From Janthinobacterium sp051380875 (GTDB lineage: Bacteria; Pseudomonadota; Gammaproteobacteria; Burkholderiales; Burkholderiaceae_D), in NCBI RefSeq assembly GCF_051380875.1, contig NZ_JBNYXW010000016.1, forward strand, positions 103,553-167,552: a stretch of 64,000 bases of DNA. The letters are read 5' to 3'. This document shows, one piece after another, positions 17,508-25,133 of the stretch (positions within the stretch are counted from its first letter, which is position 1; each line of letters starts with the position of its first letter). A program made the translations under genes and the position numbers. The notes beneath the pieces are model-generated. The model did not search any database. It was given only the letters and a program-made list of their open reading frames with translations, and was not told the DNA's origin.

Positions 17508-17852
17508 GTTCTACCTCAATGAAAATCTGGTGCGGGAAACACCCGGCGCAGCGGATGCGGCATGTGCTGAAACAAGCAAAGGGATAGACGCCGGATGGCA
17601 CGCAAGGTTCCGCGCCAGATGCAGGTTTCGGGGCCGAACGGCCCCTTGCCGCCTGAAAGATGGGGGAACTTTGCGCCAGATCAAAAGAACGTTGCATCAC
17701 GCCGCTGCCGCCAGCGGCCATGCTGGCTGCATGGAAAATGCGGGTTTACCGGCCCAGCCGTGCGACAATAGCCGGCTCGCGGCAGCGCAGCCGATAGCCG
17801 GCGCGCGTGGCTGAGCCGAGCATCGCCCTATTTTTTGCCTAATTTCGCGACC
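17508..17852. other. Divergent intergenic region between phasin and purU genes
   Basis: No gene is supported in these 345 bases. There is a GGGGCC-gaac-GGCCCC hairpin at 17630-17645. The promoters of the phasin (leftward) and purU (rightward) genes must lie here, but I cannot name their boxes with confidence. Confidence 0.4.
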
Positions 17853-18734
17853 ATGACGCATCCCGAATACATCCTGACCCTGTCCTGCCTGGACCAGCGC
17901 GGCATCGTGCACCGCGTCTCCGGCTTCCTGGCCGAACGCGGCGGCAATATCCTCGATTCGGCCCAGTTTGGCGACCAGCAATCCCAGCTGTTTTTCATGC
18001 GCGTGCATTTCGCGCTGGAAGATGGCGCCGTCAGCGACACCCAGTTGCGCAGCGACTTCGCCGTCCTGTCGCAAGCCATGCAGCTAAACGGTCCGTTCCA
18101 CGGCCAGTTGCACGATGCGCGCGTCAAGCCGCGCGTGATGCTGATGGTGTCGAAGATTGGCCATTGCCTGAACGATTTGCTGTTTCGCTACAAGAGCGGC
18201 TTGTTGAACGTGGAAATCCCCGCCATCGTCTCGAACCACATGGAGTTCTACCAGCTGGCGGCCAGCTACAATATTCCGTTCCACCACCTGCCGCTAGCGG
18301 CGGGCGCGCCGGAAGCGGCCAAGCTGGCGCAGGAAGCGAAGATCATCGAACTGATGGACACGCACCAGATCGACCTGGTGGTGCTGGCGCGCTACATGCA
18401 AATCCTCTCGCCCGGCCTGTGCCAGGCGCTCGATGGCCGCGCCATCAATATTCACCACTCTTTCTTGCCCAGCTTCAAGGGTGCCAAGCCATATGCGCAG
18501 GCGCATCACCGCGGCGTCAAGCTGATCGGCGCGACCGCGCATTTCGTCACCGGCGACCTGGACGAAGGCCCGATCATCGAGCAGGACGTCGAGCGCGTCG
18601 ACCATGCGATGGATGCCGAGACCCTGACGGCCATCGGCCGCGACGTCGAGTGCGTGGTGCTGGCGCGCGCCGTGAAATGGTTCGTCGAGCACCGCATCTT
18701 GAAAAATGGCGACAAGACCGTGGTTTTTCGCTGA
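17853..18734 (+). CDS. purU: Formyltetrahydrofolate deformylase PurU
   Basis: This 293-residue enzyme hydrolyses 10-formyltetrahydrofolate to formate and tetrahydrofolate, balancing one-carbon pools and supplying formate for purine synthesis. It has an N-terminal ACT domain (residues 5-85, LSCLDQRGIVHRVSGFL) and a C-terminal formyltransferase-fold domain. The catalytic residues are in place: Asn199 and His201 in INIHHSFLP, and Asp237 in GDLDEGPI. The ATG at 17853 is preferred over an in-frame TTG 18 bases upstream because MTHPEYILTLSC matches family starts. No clear ribosome site precedes it. yaeQ follows 48 bp downstream. Confidence 0.95.
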   Translation: MTHPEYILTLSCLDQRGIVHRVSGFLAERGGNILDSAQFGDQQSQLFFMRVHFALEDGAVSDTQLRSDFAVLSQAMQLNGPFHGQLHDARVKPRVMLMVSKIGHCLNDLLFRYKSGLLNVEIPAIVSNHMEFYQLAASYNIPFHHLPLAAGAPEAAKLAQEAKIIELMDTHQIDLVVLARYMQILSPGLCQALDGRAINIHHSFLPSFKGAKPYAQAHHRGVKLIGATAHFVTGDLDEGPIIEQDVERVDHAMDAETLTAIGRDVECVVLARAVKWFVEHRILKNGDKTVVFR

Positions 18735-18782
18735 CACCCGCCAGTACAATATTGATATCTACTTTACCGAGACAGAAACACG

Positions 18783-19325
18783 ATGGCCCTCAAAGCAACA
18801 ATTTTCAAAGCCGATCTGCAGATCGCCGACATGGACCGCAATTACTACCAGGATCACGCGCTGACCCTGGCGCGCCACCCGTCCGAAACGGATGAGCGCA
18901 TGATGGTGCGCCTGCTGGCGTTCGCCATCCACGCCGACGAGGCGCTGACCTTCACCAAGGGCCTGTTCGACACGGAAGAGCCTGACCTGTGGCAGAAAGA
19001 CCTGACGGGCGCCATTCAGCTGTGGATCGAAGTGGGCCAGCCCGACGAGAAACGCATCCTGAAGGCTTGCGGGCGTTCGGAACAAGTGATTGTCTATAGT
19101 TATGGTGCAACCAGCCACATCTGGTGGAAGCAGATCGCCAACAAGCTGGAACGGGCGAAGAACTTGACCGTGATCAATCTTCCATCGGAGGCGGCGCAAG
19201 AGATGAGCAGGCTGGCGCAGCGCAACATGCAGCTGCAATGCACGATCCAGGATGGCCAGATCTGGCTGACCGACAGCGTCAACACGGTCTTGATCGACCG
19301 CGAACCGGTGAAGCCGGCCCGCTGA
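18783..19325 (+). CDS. YaeQ family protein
   Basis: This 180-residue protein is collinear with the YaeQ family: MALKATIFKADLQIADMDRNYY, PSETDERMMVRLLAFA, LWIEVGQPDEKRILKACGRS and WLTDSVNTVLI. YaeQ has a PD-(D/E)XK nuclease-like fold by structure, and the ET..RMM and WIEVGQPDEKR segments carry the putative active-site acids and Lys. Its biological role is not established; it was once linked to complementing RfaH loss in enterobacteria. It follows purU by 48 bp on the same strand and may share its transcript. The unit ends in a long bidirectional terminator. Confidence 0.9.
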   Translation: MALKATIFKADLQIADMDRNYYQDHALTLARHPSETDERMMVRLLAFAIHADEALTFTKGLFDTEEPDLWQKDLTGAIQLWIEVGQPDEKRILKACGRSEQVIVYSYGATSHIWWKQIANKLERAKNLTVINLPSEAAQEMSRLAQRNMQLQCTIQDGQIWLTDSVNTVLIDREPVKPAR

Positions 19326-19340
19326 TTTTCAGCTGTCCCA

Positions 19341-19378
19341 AACGATAAAAGCCCGGAGCGATCCGGGCTTTTATCGTT
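19341..19378. terminator. Bidirectional terminator between yaeQ and head-GIN genes
   Basis: A perfect 17-bp stem runs from AACGATAAAAGCCCGGA to its complement with loop GCGA. An A-rich and a T-rich arm serve the two convergent genes. Confidence 0.92.
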
Positions 19379-19414
19379 ATTGGCGCTCGAATATGGGCGC
19401 TCAAGCAGGGGTGC

Positions 19415-20200
19415 TTAGTGAGGTGCGCTGCCCAGCCGGCGGATGCTGCTGGAACGCTGCATGCTGCGGCTGATGCGCGGGTCGCCGTAGTAGCTTACTT
19501 CACCCGAACCGCCGATGCTGATGCTCAAGTCATCCTTGGCCCACACTTCGGCCGCCCCCGAGCCGCCGATGCTCACCTGCACATCGCGGGCGGCCAGGCG
19601 GCCCGCCTGGATATTGCCCGAACCGCCGATCGATGCCGCCAGCTGCCCGGTCTTGCCGCTGGCGGTAAAGTTGCCGCTGCCGCCGATGGCCACCGAGACC
19701 ATGCGGCTGTCGAGTTCGCGCGTGCTGATGGAGCCGGAGCCGCCCACATCGAAGCGCAGTTTGTCGGCGCGCAGGCCGGCAGCAACAACATTGCCCGAGC
19801 CACCGACGCTGATGCGCTCCACGTGGCGCGCCTGGATGACGATGGTCAAGCTGCTCTGGCGAAAGTTGCTGTTGCGCCTGGCGGGCCGGATGCGCAGGGT
19901 GCCGTTTTCCACTACCGTGTCGATCAGGGGCAGGATGTTGTCGTCCGCCTCGATGGTAATGCTGTCGGTGTTGCCGATACGCAATTCCACGTTGCCTGGC
20001 ACATTCAGCGCCACGCCATTGAAGCTGCCCACCTCGCGCGTCTGTTTTTGCAGCTTGCCGCTGCCTTGCACGCTGTTGCCCGACATCCAGTCCAGCGGCG
20101 AGGCCAGCGCCGGCGCGGCGGGCAGCGCCAGGGCGCAGGCCGCCAGCAGCAGGGTGCGCGCGGCGCGGGCATGGCGGAGGTGGAAAATTGCGTGTGTCAT
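19415..20200 (-). CDS. Exported head-GIN (DUF2807) domain protein
   Basis: This 261-residue protein has a Sec signal peptide (TLLLAACALALPAAPALA) and then a DUF2807/head-GIN beta-solenoid. The motif GGSG recurs six times at intervals of about 20 residues (VGGSGNV, VGGSGSI, IGGSGNF, IGGSGNI, IGGSGAA, IGGSGEV), one per turn of the solenoid. The domain begins at VGSFNGVALNVPGNVELRIG. Such proteins are periplasmic or surface-exposed and of unknown function. The start is set by GGGAG seven bases before ATGACACACG; the longer frame upstream lacks a signal. It is divergent from the RlmI-like gene. Confidence 0.88.
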   Translation of the reverse strand: MTHAIFHLRHARAARTLLLAACALALPAAPALASPLDWMSGNSVQGSGKLQKQTREVGSFNGVALNVPGNVELRIGNTDSITIEADDNILPLIDTVVENGTLRIRPARRNSNFRQSSLTIVIQARHVERISVGGSGNVVAAGLRADKLRFDVGGSGSISTRELDSRMVSVAIGGSGNFTASGKTGQLAASIGGSGNIQAGRLAARDVQVSIGGSGAAEVWAKDDLSISIGGSGEVSYYGDPRISRSMQRSSSIRRLGSAPH

Positions 20201-20353
20201 TCTTGCTCCCTGTTTAGAATTGTCTGTATGCATGGTATGCCAGCCGGCCACGCTTGCGTACTGCGCTGCGACAGACTGCGGCACTGGCGGCGCAGAATGC
20301 AAGAGGATGCGACAGGATGGCATGAGGTATCATGCCGGTATTGGACATACGAC

Positions 20354-20371
20354 GACCGGCACGTGCCGGTC
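20354..20371. promoter_or_regulatory. 18-bp perfect palindrome upstream of the RlmI-like gene
   Basis: GACCGGCACGTGCCGGTC is perfectly self-complementary and ends 16 bp before the ATG of the downstream gene. The position suits an operator for a dimeric regulator or a structured leader. No matching regulator can be assigned. Confidence 0.5.
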
Positions 20372-20387
20372 CCACTACTGGAATTAC

Positions 20388-21023
20388 ATGCTGATCATCA
20401 CCATCAAACAGGGCAAGGAAAAGAGCTTGCTGGGCCAATCGTGGATTTACGCCTCCGCGATTGAAAAAGTCGAAGGCAAGCCGCAGGAAAAAATGAAGCC
20501 TGGCTCGACGGCCATCGTGCAAAGCTCGTCGAAGCAGTTCATCGCCCGCGCCGCCTACAATTCGAAGTCGCAGATCCGCGCGCGCATCTGGAGCTTCAAG
20601 GAAGACGAGCCCGTCGACCACGCGCTGATCAAGCGCCGCGTCAAGGCCGCCATCGAAAAAAAGTTAGCGGCCATCAAGAAGGCGGGTGAAAACCAGCTGT
20701 TGACCCTGATCAAGGGCGAAGACGAGGGCTTGCCGGGCCTGGTGGTGCAACTGTTCGGCGGCGTGCAAGGCTACCTGATCTGCGAATTTAACGCCGGCGG
20801 CGTCGATGCGTGGAAAGTGGCCATCGTGCAATCGCTGATGGCCTCCACCGGTTGCGCCAATGTGTACGAGCGCTGCGACGACCTGATGCGCAAAGGCGAA
20901 GGCTTGCCCCGGATCGACGGCGCGCTGGCAGGCGAAGAGCCGCCCGATGAAGTCATGCTGACGGACAACGGCGTGCGCTATGCGCTGGACCTGAAGACTG
21001 GCCATAAAAGCAAGTTCCGCTGA
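20388..21023 (+). CDS. RlmI-like N-terminal protein lacking the methyltransferase domain
   Basis: This 211-residue protein aligns by eye with the N-terminal and central domains of RlmI, the 23S rRNA m5C1962 methyltransferase. The matches are KQGKEKSLLGQSWIYASAIEKVEGK (PUA-like, but lacking the usual RHPW), NSKSQIRARIWSF, LIKGEDEGLPGLVVQLFG, NVYERCDDLMRKGEGL and LDLKTGHKSKF. RlmI continues from the GHK segment into YLDQRD and the SAM-binding fold; here the frame stops at once (GHKSKFR, stop) and a strong terminator follows 20 bp later. No methyltransferase remnant is visible downstream. It is either a stand-alone RNA-binding paralogue or a decayed fragment; intact codon use and signals favour the former. 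Confidence 0.75.
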   Translation: MLIITIKQGKEKSLLGQSWIYASAIEKVEGKPQEKMKPGSTAIVQSSSKQFIARAAYNSKSQIRARIWSFKEDEPVDHALIKRRVKAAIEKKLAAIKKAGENQLLTLIKGEDEGLPGLVVQLFGGVQGYLICEFNAGGVDAWKVAIVQSLMASTGCANVYERCDDLMRKGEGLPRIDGALAGEEPPDEVMLTDNGVRYALDLKTGHKSKFR

Positions 21024-21042
21024 AAATCGCGGTGGCAGAGTG

Positions 21043-21071
21043 AAAAAGCCGGCATCGATTGCCGGCTTTTT
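21043..21071. terminator. Terminator between RlmI-like and cytochrome genes
   Basis: AAAAAGCCGGCA pairs with TGCCGGCTTTTT around a 5-nt loop, giving a 12-bp stem with A- and T-tracts usable from both sides. Confidence 0.92.
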
Positions 21072-21079
21072 CATGTCCG

Positions 21080-22354
21080 TCACTCCAAAGGCACGCTGCG
21101 GTACTTATTCACTTCCAGCGCCGATACGGCCGGCGCGTCGTTGTCCCACGCCGCGCGCAGATAGGTGACGACGGCGGCCACTTCGCCATCGTCCATCACG
21201 GGACCGAACGGTGGCATGCCGTAGGGGCGGGGGTTGCCTGTCGTGCCGGGCGCGAAGCCGCCGTTGAGCACGAGGCGGATGGCATTCACGGCCGACGCCG
21301 TCGTCAGCGCGCGGTTGCCGGTCAGTGGTGGGTAGCCGGGCGGCACGCCCTTGCCATCATCCTTGTGGCAACTCGCGCATTGCGCCGCATACAGTTTTTC
21401 GCCCAGCGCCAGTTGCTGCCTGGCTTGCTCCGATGCATCGCGCGGCACGCGTGGTGCCGCTTGTGCCGGGCCGGGCAGGCTCTTCAGGTACACGGCCATG
21501 GCTTGCACGTCACTCGTTCCCAGGTGCTGCAGGCTTTGCCGCACCACCTCGGCCATCGGGCCGAAGACAGTGGCGCGCGGCGAGACGCCCGTTTGCAGCA
21601 ATTGCACGATATGCGCCGTGTCCCAGTCGCCCAGGCCCGCTTCCGCGTCCGACGTCAGCGAAGGGGCGTACCAGCCCAGCACGGGGATCAGGCCACCTGA
21701 GAGGCTGTCGTCGCTGCCGCCCAGGGTGGTGCGGCTGCTATGGCAGGCGCTGCAGTGGCCCAGGCCCTGCACCAGGTAGGCGCCGCGGTTCCATTCCACG
21801 CTTTGCGCGCTGGCGGGCTGGTACACGCCCGGCGTGAAGTACAGCGCGCGCCAGGCGGCCAGGGCGAGCTGCTGGTTGTAGGGGAAGCGCAGTTCGTGCG
21901 GCGCATTCGCCTGCCTGTGGGCGGGCACGCTCTGGAAGTAGGCGTACAGGGCGTCGCTGTCCTCGCGCCGCACCCTGGTGTAATTGGTGTACGGAAAGGC
22001 TGGATACAGCAGGCGGCCGTCTTTCGACTTGCCGTTGTGGATGGCGCGCCAGAAATCGTCGGCCGTCCAGCTGCCGATGCCCGTCTCCCTGTCGGCCGTG
22101 ATGTTGGGCGACAACACCTTGCCGAACGGCGTTTGCAGCGCGCGGCCGCCCGCGTAGGCCACGCCGCCGCGCGTCGTGTGGCAAGCCATGCAGTCGCCCG
22201 CCTTGGCCAGGTAGGCGCCGCGCGCAATCAGTTGCTCGCCGCTCAAGGTGCTGGCCGGGGCGGGCGGGCCGAGGTCGTCCGCCGGCCACAGGATGAATGT
22301 GGCACCAGTGGCAACGATGGCTAGGCTGGCGATGCTGATGAGCCACTTTTTCAT
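21080..22354 (-). CDS. Triheme cytochrome c, membrane dehydrogenase cytochrome-subunit type
   Basis: This 424-residue protein has an N-terminal membrane-anchor/signal segment (WLISIASLAIVATGATFIL) and three c-type heme sites: CMACH near residue 55, CSACH near 205 and CASCH near 330. Length and heme spacing match the cytochrome subunits of membrane alcohol, gluconate and sorbitol dehydrogenases. These take electrons from a periplasmic flavo- or quinoprotein and pass them to ubiquinone or a terminal oxidase. The start overlaps the stop of the upstream diheme cytochrome gene (ATGA), so the two are translationally coupled. No dehydrogenase large subunit is adjacent. The Tat-exported GMC pair at 4.8-7 kb is a possible distant partner. 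Confidence 0.9.
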   Translation of the reverse strand: MKKWLISIASLAIVATGATFILWPADDLGPPAPASTLSGEQLIARGAYLAKAGDCMACHTTRGGVAYAGGRALQTPFGKVLSPNITADRETGIGSWTADDFWRAIHNGKSKDGRLLYPAFPYTNYTRVRREDSDALYAYFQSVPAHRQANAPHELRFPYNQQLALAAWRALYFTPGVYQPASAQSVEWNRGAYLVQGLGHCSACHSSRTTLGGSDDSLSGGLIPVLGWYAPSLTSDAEAGLGDWDTAHIVQLLQTGVSPRATVFGPMAEVVRQSLQHLGTSDVQAMAVYLKSLPGPAQAAPRVPRDASEQARQQLALGEKLYAAQCASCHKDDGKGVPPGYPPLTGNRALTTASAVNAIRLVLNGGFAPGTTGNPRPYGMPPFGPVMDDGEVAAVVTYLRAAWDNDAPAVSALEVNKYRSVPLE

Positions 22355-23085
22355 GGCGCCACCTGCGCCGTGGAGCCGGGCACGCCGCCACAGTGCAGCG
22401 GCAATGGCAGGGCGATGTTGTCGGCGGGGCGGGCGTCGGCGCTGGCCACTTGCGTGCCCAGCCAGGCCGAGACGGCGCCCACGTCGGCGTCCGACAGGCG
22501 CTGGGCGATGTGCGCCATGCAGTCGGGCGCCTGGGCGCGGCGGATGCCGTTCTTCCAGGCGCCAAACTGGGCGTTGATATAGTCGCGCGGCAAGCCCAGC
22601 AAGCCGGGGATGGCGGGCGCCGCGCCGGCCAGCTTCTCGCCATGGCAGGCGATGCAGGCAGGAATTTTTTTCGCACGATCGCCTTGCAGCACCAGTTGCT
22701 TGCCGCGCGCCAGGGCCGCCGTACCGGCGTTGCTGGACTGGGCCGGTGGCGGGGCAGGGTGCTGCGCGGCGAAATAGGCGGCGATTTCGCGCAAGTAGTC
22801 GTCCGGCAAGTGTTCCACCATGTAGTTCATCATCGGATAGTGGCGCCGTCCTTCGCGAAAATTCAGCAACTGGTTATACAGGTAGCCGGCCGGCTTGCCG
22901 GCGATGCGGGGAAAGAAGGCATCATGGCGCTCCTGCTGCGCATGGCAAGCCGTACACGCCTTGATGCGCTGCTCCAGGCTGTCGTGGCTGGCCGAGACAG
23001 TTGCGGGTGCGGCCAGCGCCATGCCGGGCAGCCACGCCGTCACGGCGCAGAGGATGAGTGAGAGCCTGAAAATGTTGAATCGCAT
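22351..23085 (-). CDS. Diheme cytochrome c (c4-like)
   Basis: This 244-residue protein has a Sec signal (LILCAVTAWLPGMALA) and two heme sites, CTACH near residue 44 and CIACH near 142, in two similar halves. Each half ends in a Met-containing segment (YPMMNYMVEHL, DCMAHIAQRL) that could give the axial ligand. This matches the tandem cytochrome c4/c553 type, a soluble or membrane-associated periplasmic electron carrier. AGGTG lies nine bases upstream of the ATG. It is the first gene of a two-gene operon with the triheme cytochrome, and it is divergent from a MocR-type regulator that may control it. Confidence 0.88.
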   Translation of the reverse strand: MRFNIFRLSLILCAVTAWLPGMALAAPATVSASHDSLEQRIKACTACHAQQERHDAFFPRIAGKPAGYLYNQLLNFREGRRHYPMMNYMVEHLPDDYLREIAAYFAAQHPAPPPAQSSNAGTAALARGKQLVLQGDRAKKIPACIACHGEKLAGAAPAIPGLLGLPRDYINAQFGAWKNGIRRAQAPDCMAHIAQRLSDADVGAVSAWLGTQVASADARPADNIALPLPLHCGGVPGSTAQVAP

Positions 23086-23161
23086 GAGGTGTCACCTGTC
23101 TGTGCTGGCCGGGGCTGCTGGCGTCATTGCCAAGGATATACTGTGTGCGGATATTGGAACA

Positions 23162-23194
23162 GGATCAGTTGTGCAATAAAACTACGGATCAGTT
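23162..23194. promoter_or_regulatory. Direct repeats in the MocR/cytochrome divergent region
   Basis: GGATCAGTT occurs at 23162-23170 and again at 23186-23194, 24 bp apart start to start, between the divergent genes. MocR regulators typically bind tandem direct repeats. On the minus strand, a TTGCAC-N17-TATCCG promoter-like pair would contain the first repeat in its spacer, suggesting control of the cytochrome operon. Confidence 0.55.
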
Positions 23195-23217
23195 TTACGG
23201 GATGCAGGGGAGCGGGT

Positions 23218-24645
23218 GTGAAGCGATATGAAGCGTTGGCGGAAGAGATCGCCGTCATGATAGCCACGCAGTTGCTGCTGCCTGGTGAAAAGTTGCCGTC
23301 CGTGCGCCAGCAGCATGCGCGGCGCGGCGTCAGTCCGTCGACGGTGTTCCAGGCGTATTATTTGCTCGAAGCGCGCGGCATGATCGTCTCGCGTCCCCGT
23401 TCCGGTTATTACGTGGCGCCGCAGCGCGCCGCGCTGGCGCCCGAGCCGGACAGCTCCCGCCCTGTCGACGCCAGCACCACCGTCGATGTCAGCGACCTGG
23501 TGTTCGAGGTGCTGGGCGCCGTCGGTGCGCGCGACATCGTGCCGTTCGGCTCGGCCTTTCCCAGCCCGCATCTGTTTCCGATGGACAAGCTGGCGCGCGC
23601 CGTCTCGGCCAGCATGCGCCGCCTCGACCCGTGGAGCACCGTCACCGACCTGTCGCAGGGCAATGCCGAGCTGCGCCGCCAGATCGCCCTGCGCTACCAG
23701 CTCGACGGCGTGCTGGTGTCCAGCGACGACATCGTCATCACGAATGGCGCTCTGGAAGCGCTGAACCTGTGCCTGCAAGCCGTCACGCGGCCCGGCGACA
23801 CGGTGCTGATCGAGTCGCCCAGCTTCTACGCCTGTTTGCAGGCGCTGGAGCGGCTCGAACTCAAGGCCGTCGAGATTGCTACCAGTCCGCGCGATGGCGT
23901 CGACCTGGCGGCGCTGGAAGAGTTGCTGCTACGCCATCGGCCCAAGGCGTGCTGGCTGATGCCGAATTTCCAGAATCCTCTGGGCAGCCTGATGCCGCCG
24001 GAAAAGAAGCGCGCGCTGGTCGAGCTGCTGGCGCGCCATGCGGTGCCGCTGATCGAGGATGATGTGTATGGAGAGTTGTATTTCGGCAAGCAGCGTCCGG
24101 GCCTGACGAAAAGCCATGACAGCGCGGGACTGGTGATGCACTGCAGTTCGTTTTCCAAGACCCTGGCGCCCGGTTTTCGCCTGGGCTGGGCCGTGGCGGG
24201 GCGCTTTGCGCGCCAGGTCGAGCGGCTGAAACTGACCACCAGCCTGTCGGCGCCGATTCCGCTGCAGATGGCGCTGGCCGATTATCTGGCGCAGGGCGGC
24301 TACGAGCGCCATTTGCGCCAGTTGCGCCTGACCCTGGCGGCGCAGCAAAATACCATGCTGCAAGCCATCGCCCTGCATTTTCCGCCCGGCACGCGCGTCA
24401 CGCGGCCGCAGGGCGGCTATTTCGTCTGGGTGGAGATGCCTGTGGGCATCGATGCGCTGGCCTTGCACCGCAGCGCGCTGGCAGCCGGTATCAGCATCGC
24501 GCCTGGCCCCATCTTTTCGGCCACGCGCGCGTTTCGCCACTGCATCCGCCTCAATTACGGCCACCCGTGGAGTGAGCAGCTGGAAGCGGCCATCGCCACC
24601 CTGGGGCAGCTGGCGCTGGCGGCGCAATCGCCGAGGCCAAAATAA
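23218..24645 (+). CDS. MocR-family (GntR/aminotransferase) transcriptional regulator
   Basis: This 475-residue protein has an N-terminal GntR winged helix (residues 1-70, GEKLPSVRQQHARRGVSPSTVFQAYYLLEARG split here as two halves of one domain). A fold-type I aminotransferase domain follows, with TNGALEALNLCLQAV, NFQNPLGSLMP, EDDVYGEL and the PLP-binding lysine 314 in SFSKTLAPGFRLGW. MocR proteins sense PLP or amino-group metabolites and activate or repress adjacent genes. The GTG start at 23218 is supported by GGGGAG and by the conserved start of the GntR domain; the longer frame upstream reads as noncoding. It is divergent from the cytochrome operon, its most likely target. Confidence 0.88.
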   Translation: MKRYEALAEEIAVMIATQLLLPGEKLPSVRQQHARRGVSPSTVFQAYYLLEARGMIVSRPRSGYYVAPQRAALAPEPDSSRPVDASTTVDVSDLVFEVLGAVGARDIVPFGSAFPSPHLFPMDKLARAVSASMRRLDPWSTVTDLSQGNAELRRQIALRYQLDGVLVSSDDIVITNGALEALNLCLQAVTRPGDTVLIESPSFYACLQALERLELKAVEIATSPRDGVDLAALEELLLRHRPKACWLMPNFQNPLGSLMPPEKKRALVELLARHAVPLIEDDVYGELYFGKQRPGLTKSHDSAGLVMHCSSFSKTLAPGFRLGWAVAGRFARQVERLKLTTSLSAPIPLQMALADYLAQGGYERHLRQLRLTLAAQQNTMLQAIALHFPPGTRVTRPQGGYFVWVEMPVGIDALALHRSALAAGISIAPGPIFSATRAFRHCIRLNYGHPWSEQLEAAIATLGQLALAAQSPRPK

Positions 24646-24728
24646 TCATTGCGGCACGCAAGTGTTTCATTCCAAAAAGAAATATTGCTGTTATATTGAT
24701 GTATCTATAACTAATGATGGGAATGACA

Positions 24729-25076
24729 ATGGATAATTCGCAGCCGGAAGTGGTCCGTACGCAAGATACGACGATCGCCATCCTGTCCCATATAGGCGGC
24801 CTGTTCACCAGCTGGGTGGCGCCGCTGATCATTTATCTGATCAAGAAGGACGATGCGGATAAATTCTCGGCCGAGAATGCCCGTGAAGCATTGAATTTCC
24901 AGATTACCCTGATCCTCTGGTATATCGTCTGCTTCGTCCTGTCGTTCGTGCTGATTGGCCTGTTCCTGTTCTGGGTGGTGGCGCTGGCTAACCTGGTGTG
25001 CTCCATTGTCGCGGCCGTCAAGGCCAGCAATGGCATCAGCTACCGTTATCCGCTGACCTGGCGCCTGATCAAGTAA
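24729..25076 (+). CDS. DUF4870 small membrane protein
   Basis: This 115-residue integral membrane protein begins TTIAILSHIGGLFTSWVAPLIIYLIKKDD after a short N-terminus, then FSAENAREALNFQITLILWYIVCFVLSFVL and a third hydrophobic segment. This is the DUF4870/Tic20-like pattern with the conserved NAREALNFQ. Three or four transmembrane helices are likely. The start at MDNSQ is chosen because GGGA lies six bases upstream; ATGs at 24714 and 24717 lack a ribosome site. The function of this family is unknown. It stands alone, downstream of the MocR gene by about 80 bases. Confidence 0.85.
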   Translation: MDNSQPEVVRTQDTTIAILSHIGGLFTSWVAPLIIYLIKKDDADKFSAENAREALNFQITLILWYIVCFVLSFVLIGLFLFWVVALANLVCSIVAAVKASNGISYRYPLTWRLIK

Positions 25077-25133
25077 GCGCATGCTGCCTGCCGCCTCGCG
25101 GTGGCGGGCAGATCAGGTCCAGATCAGATCAGA

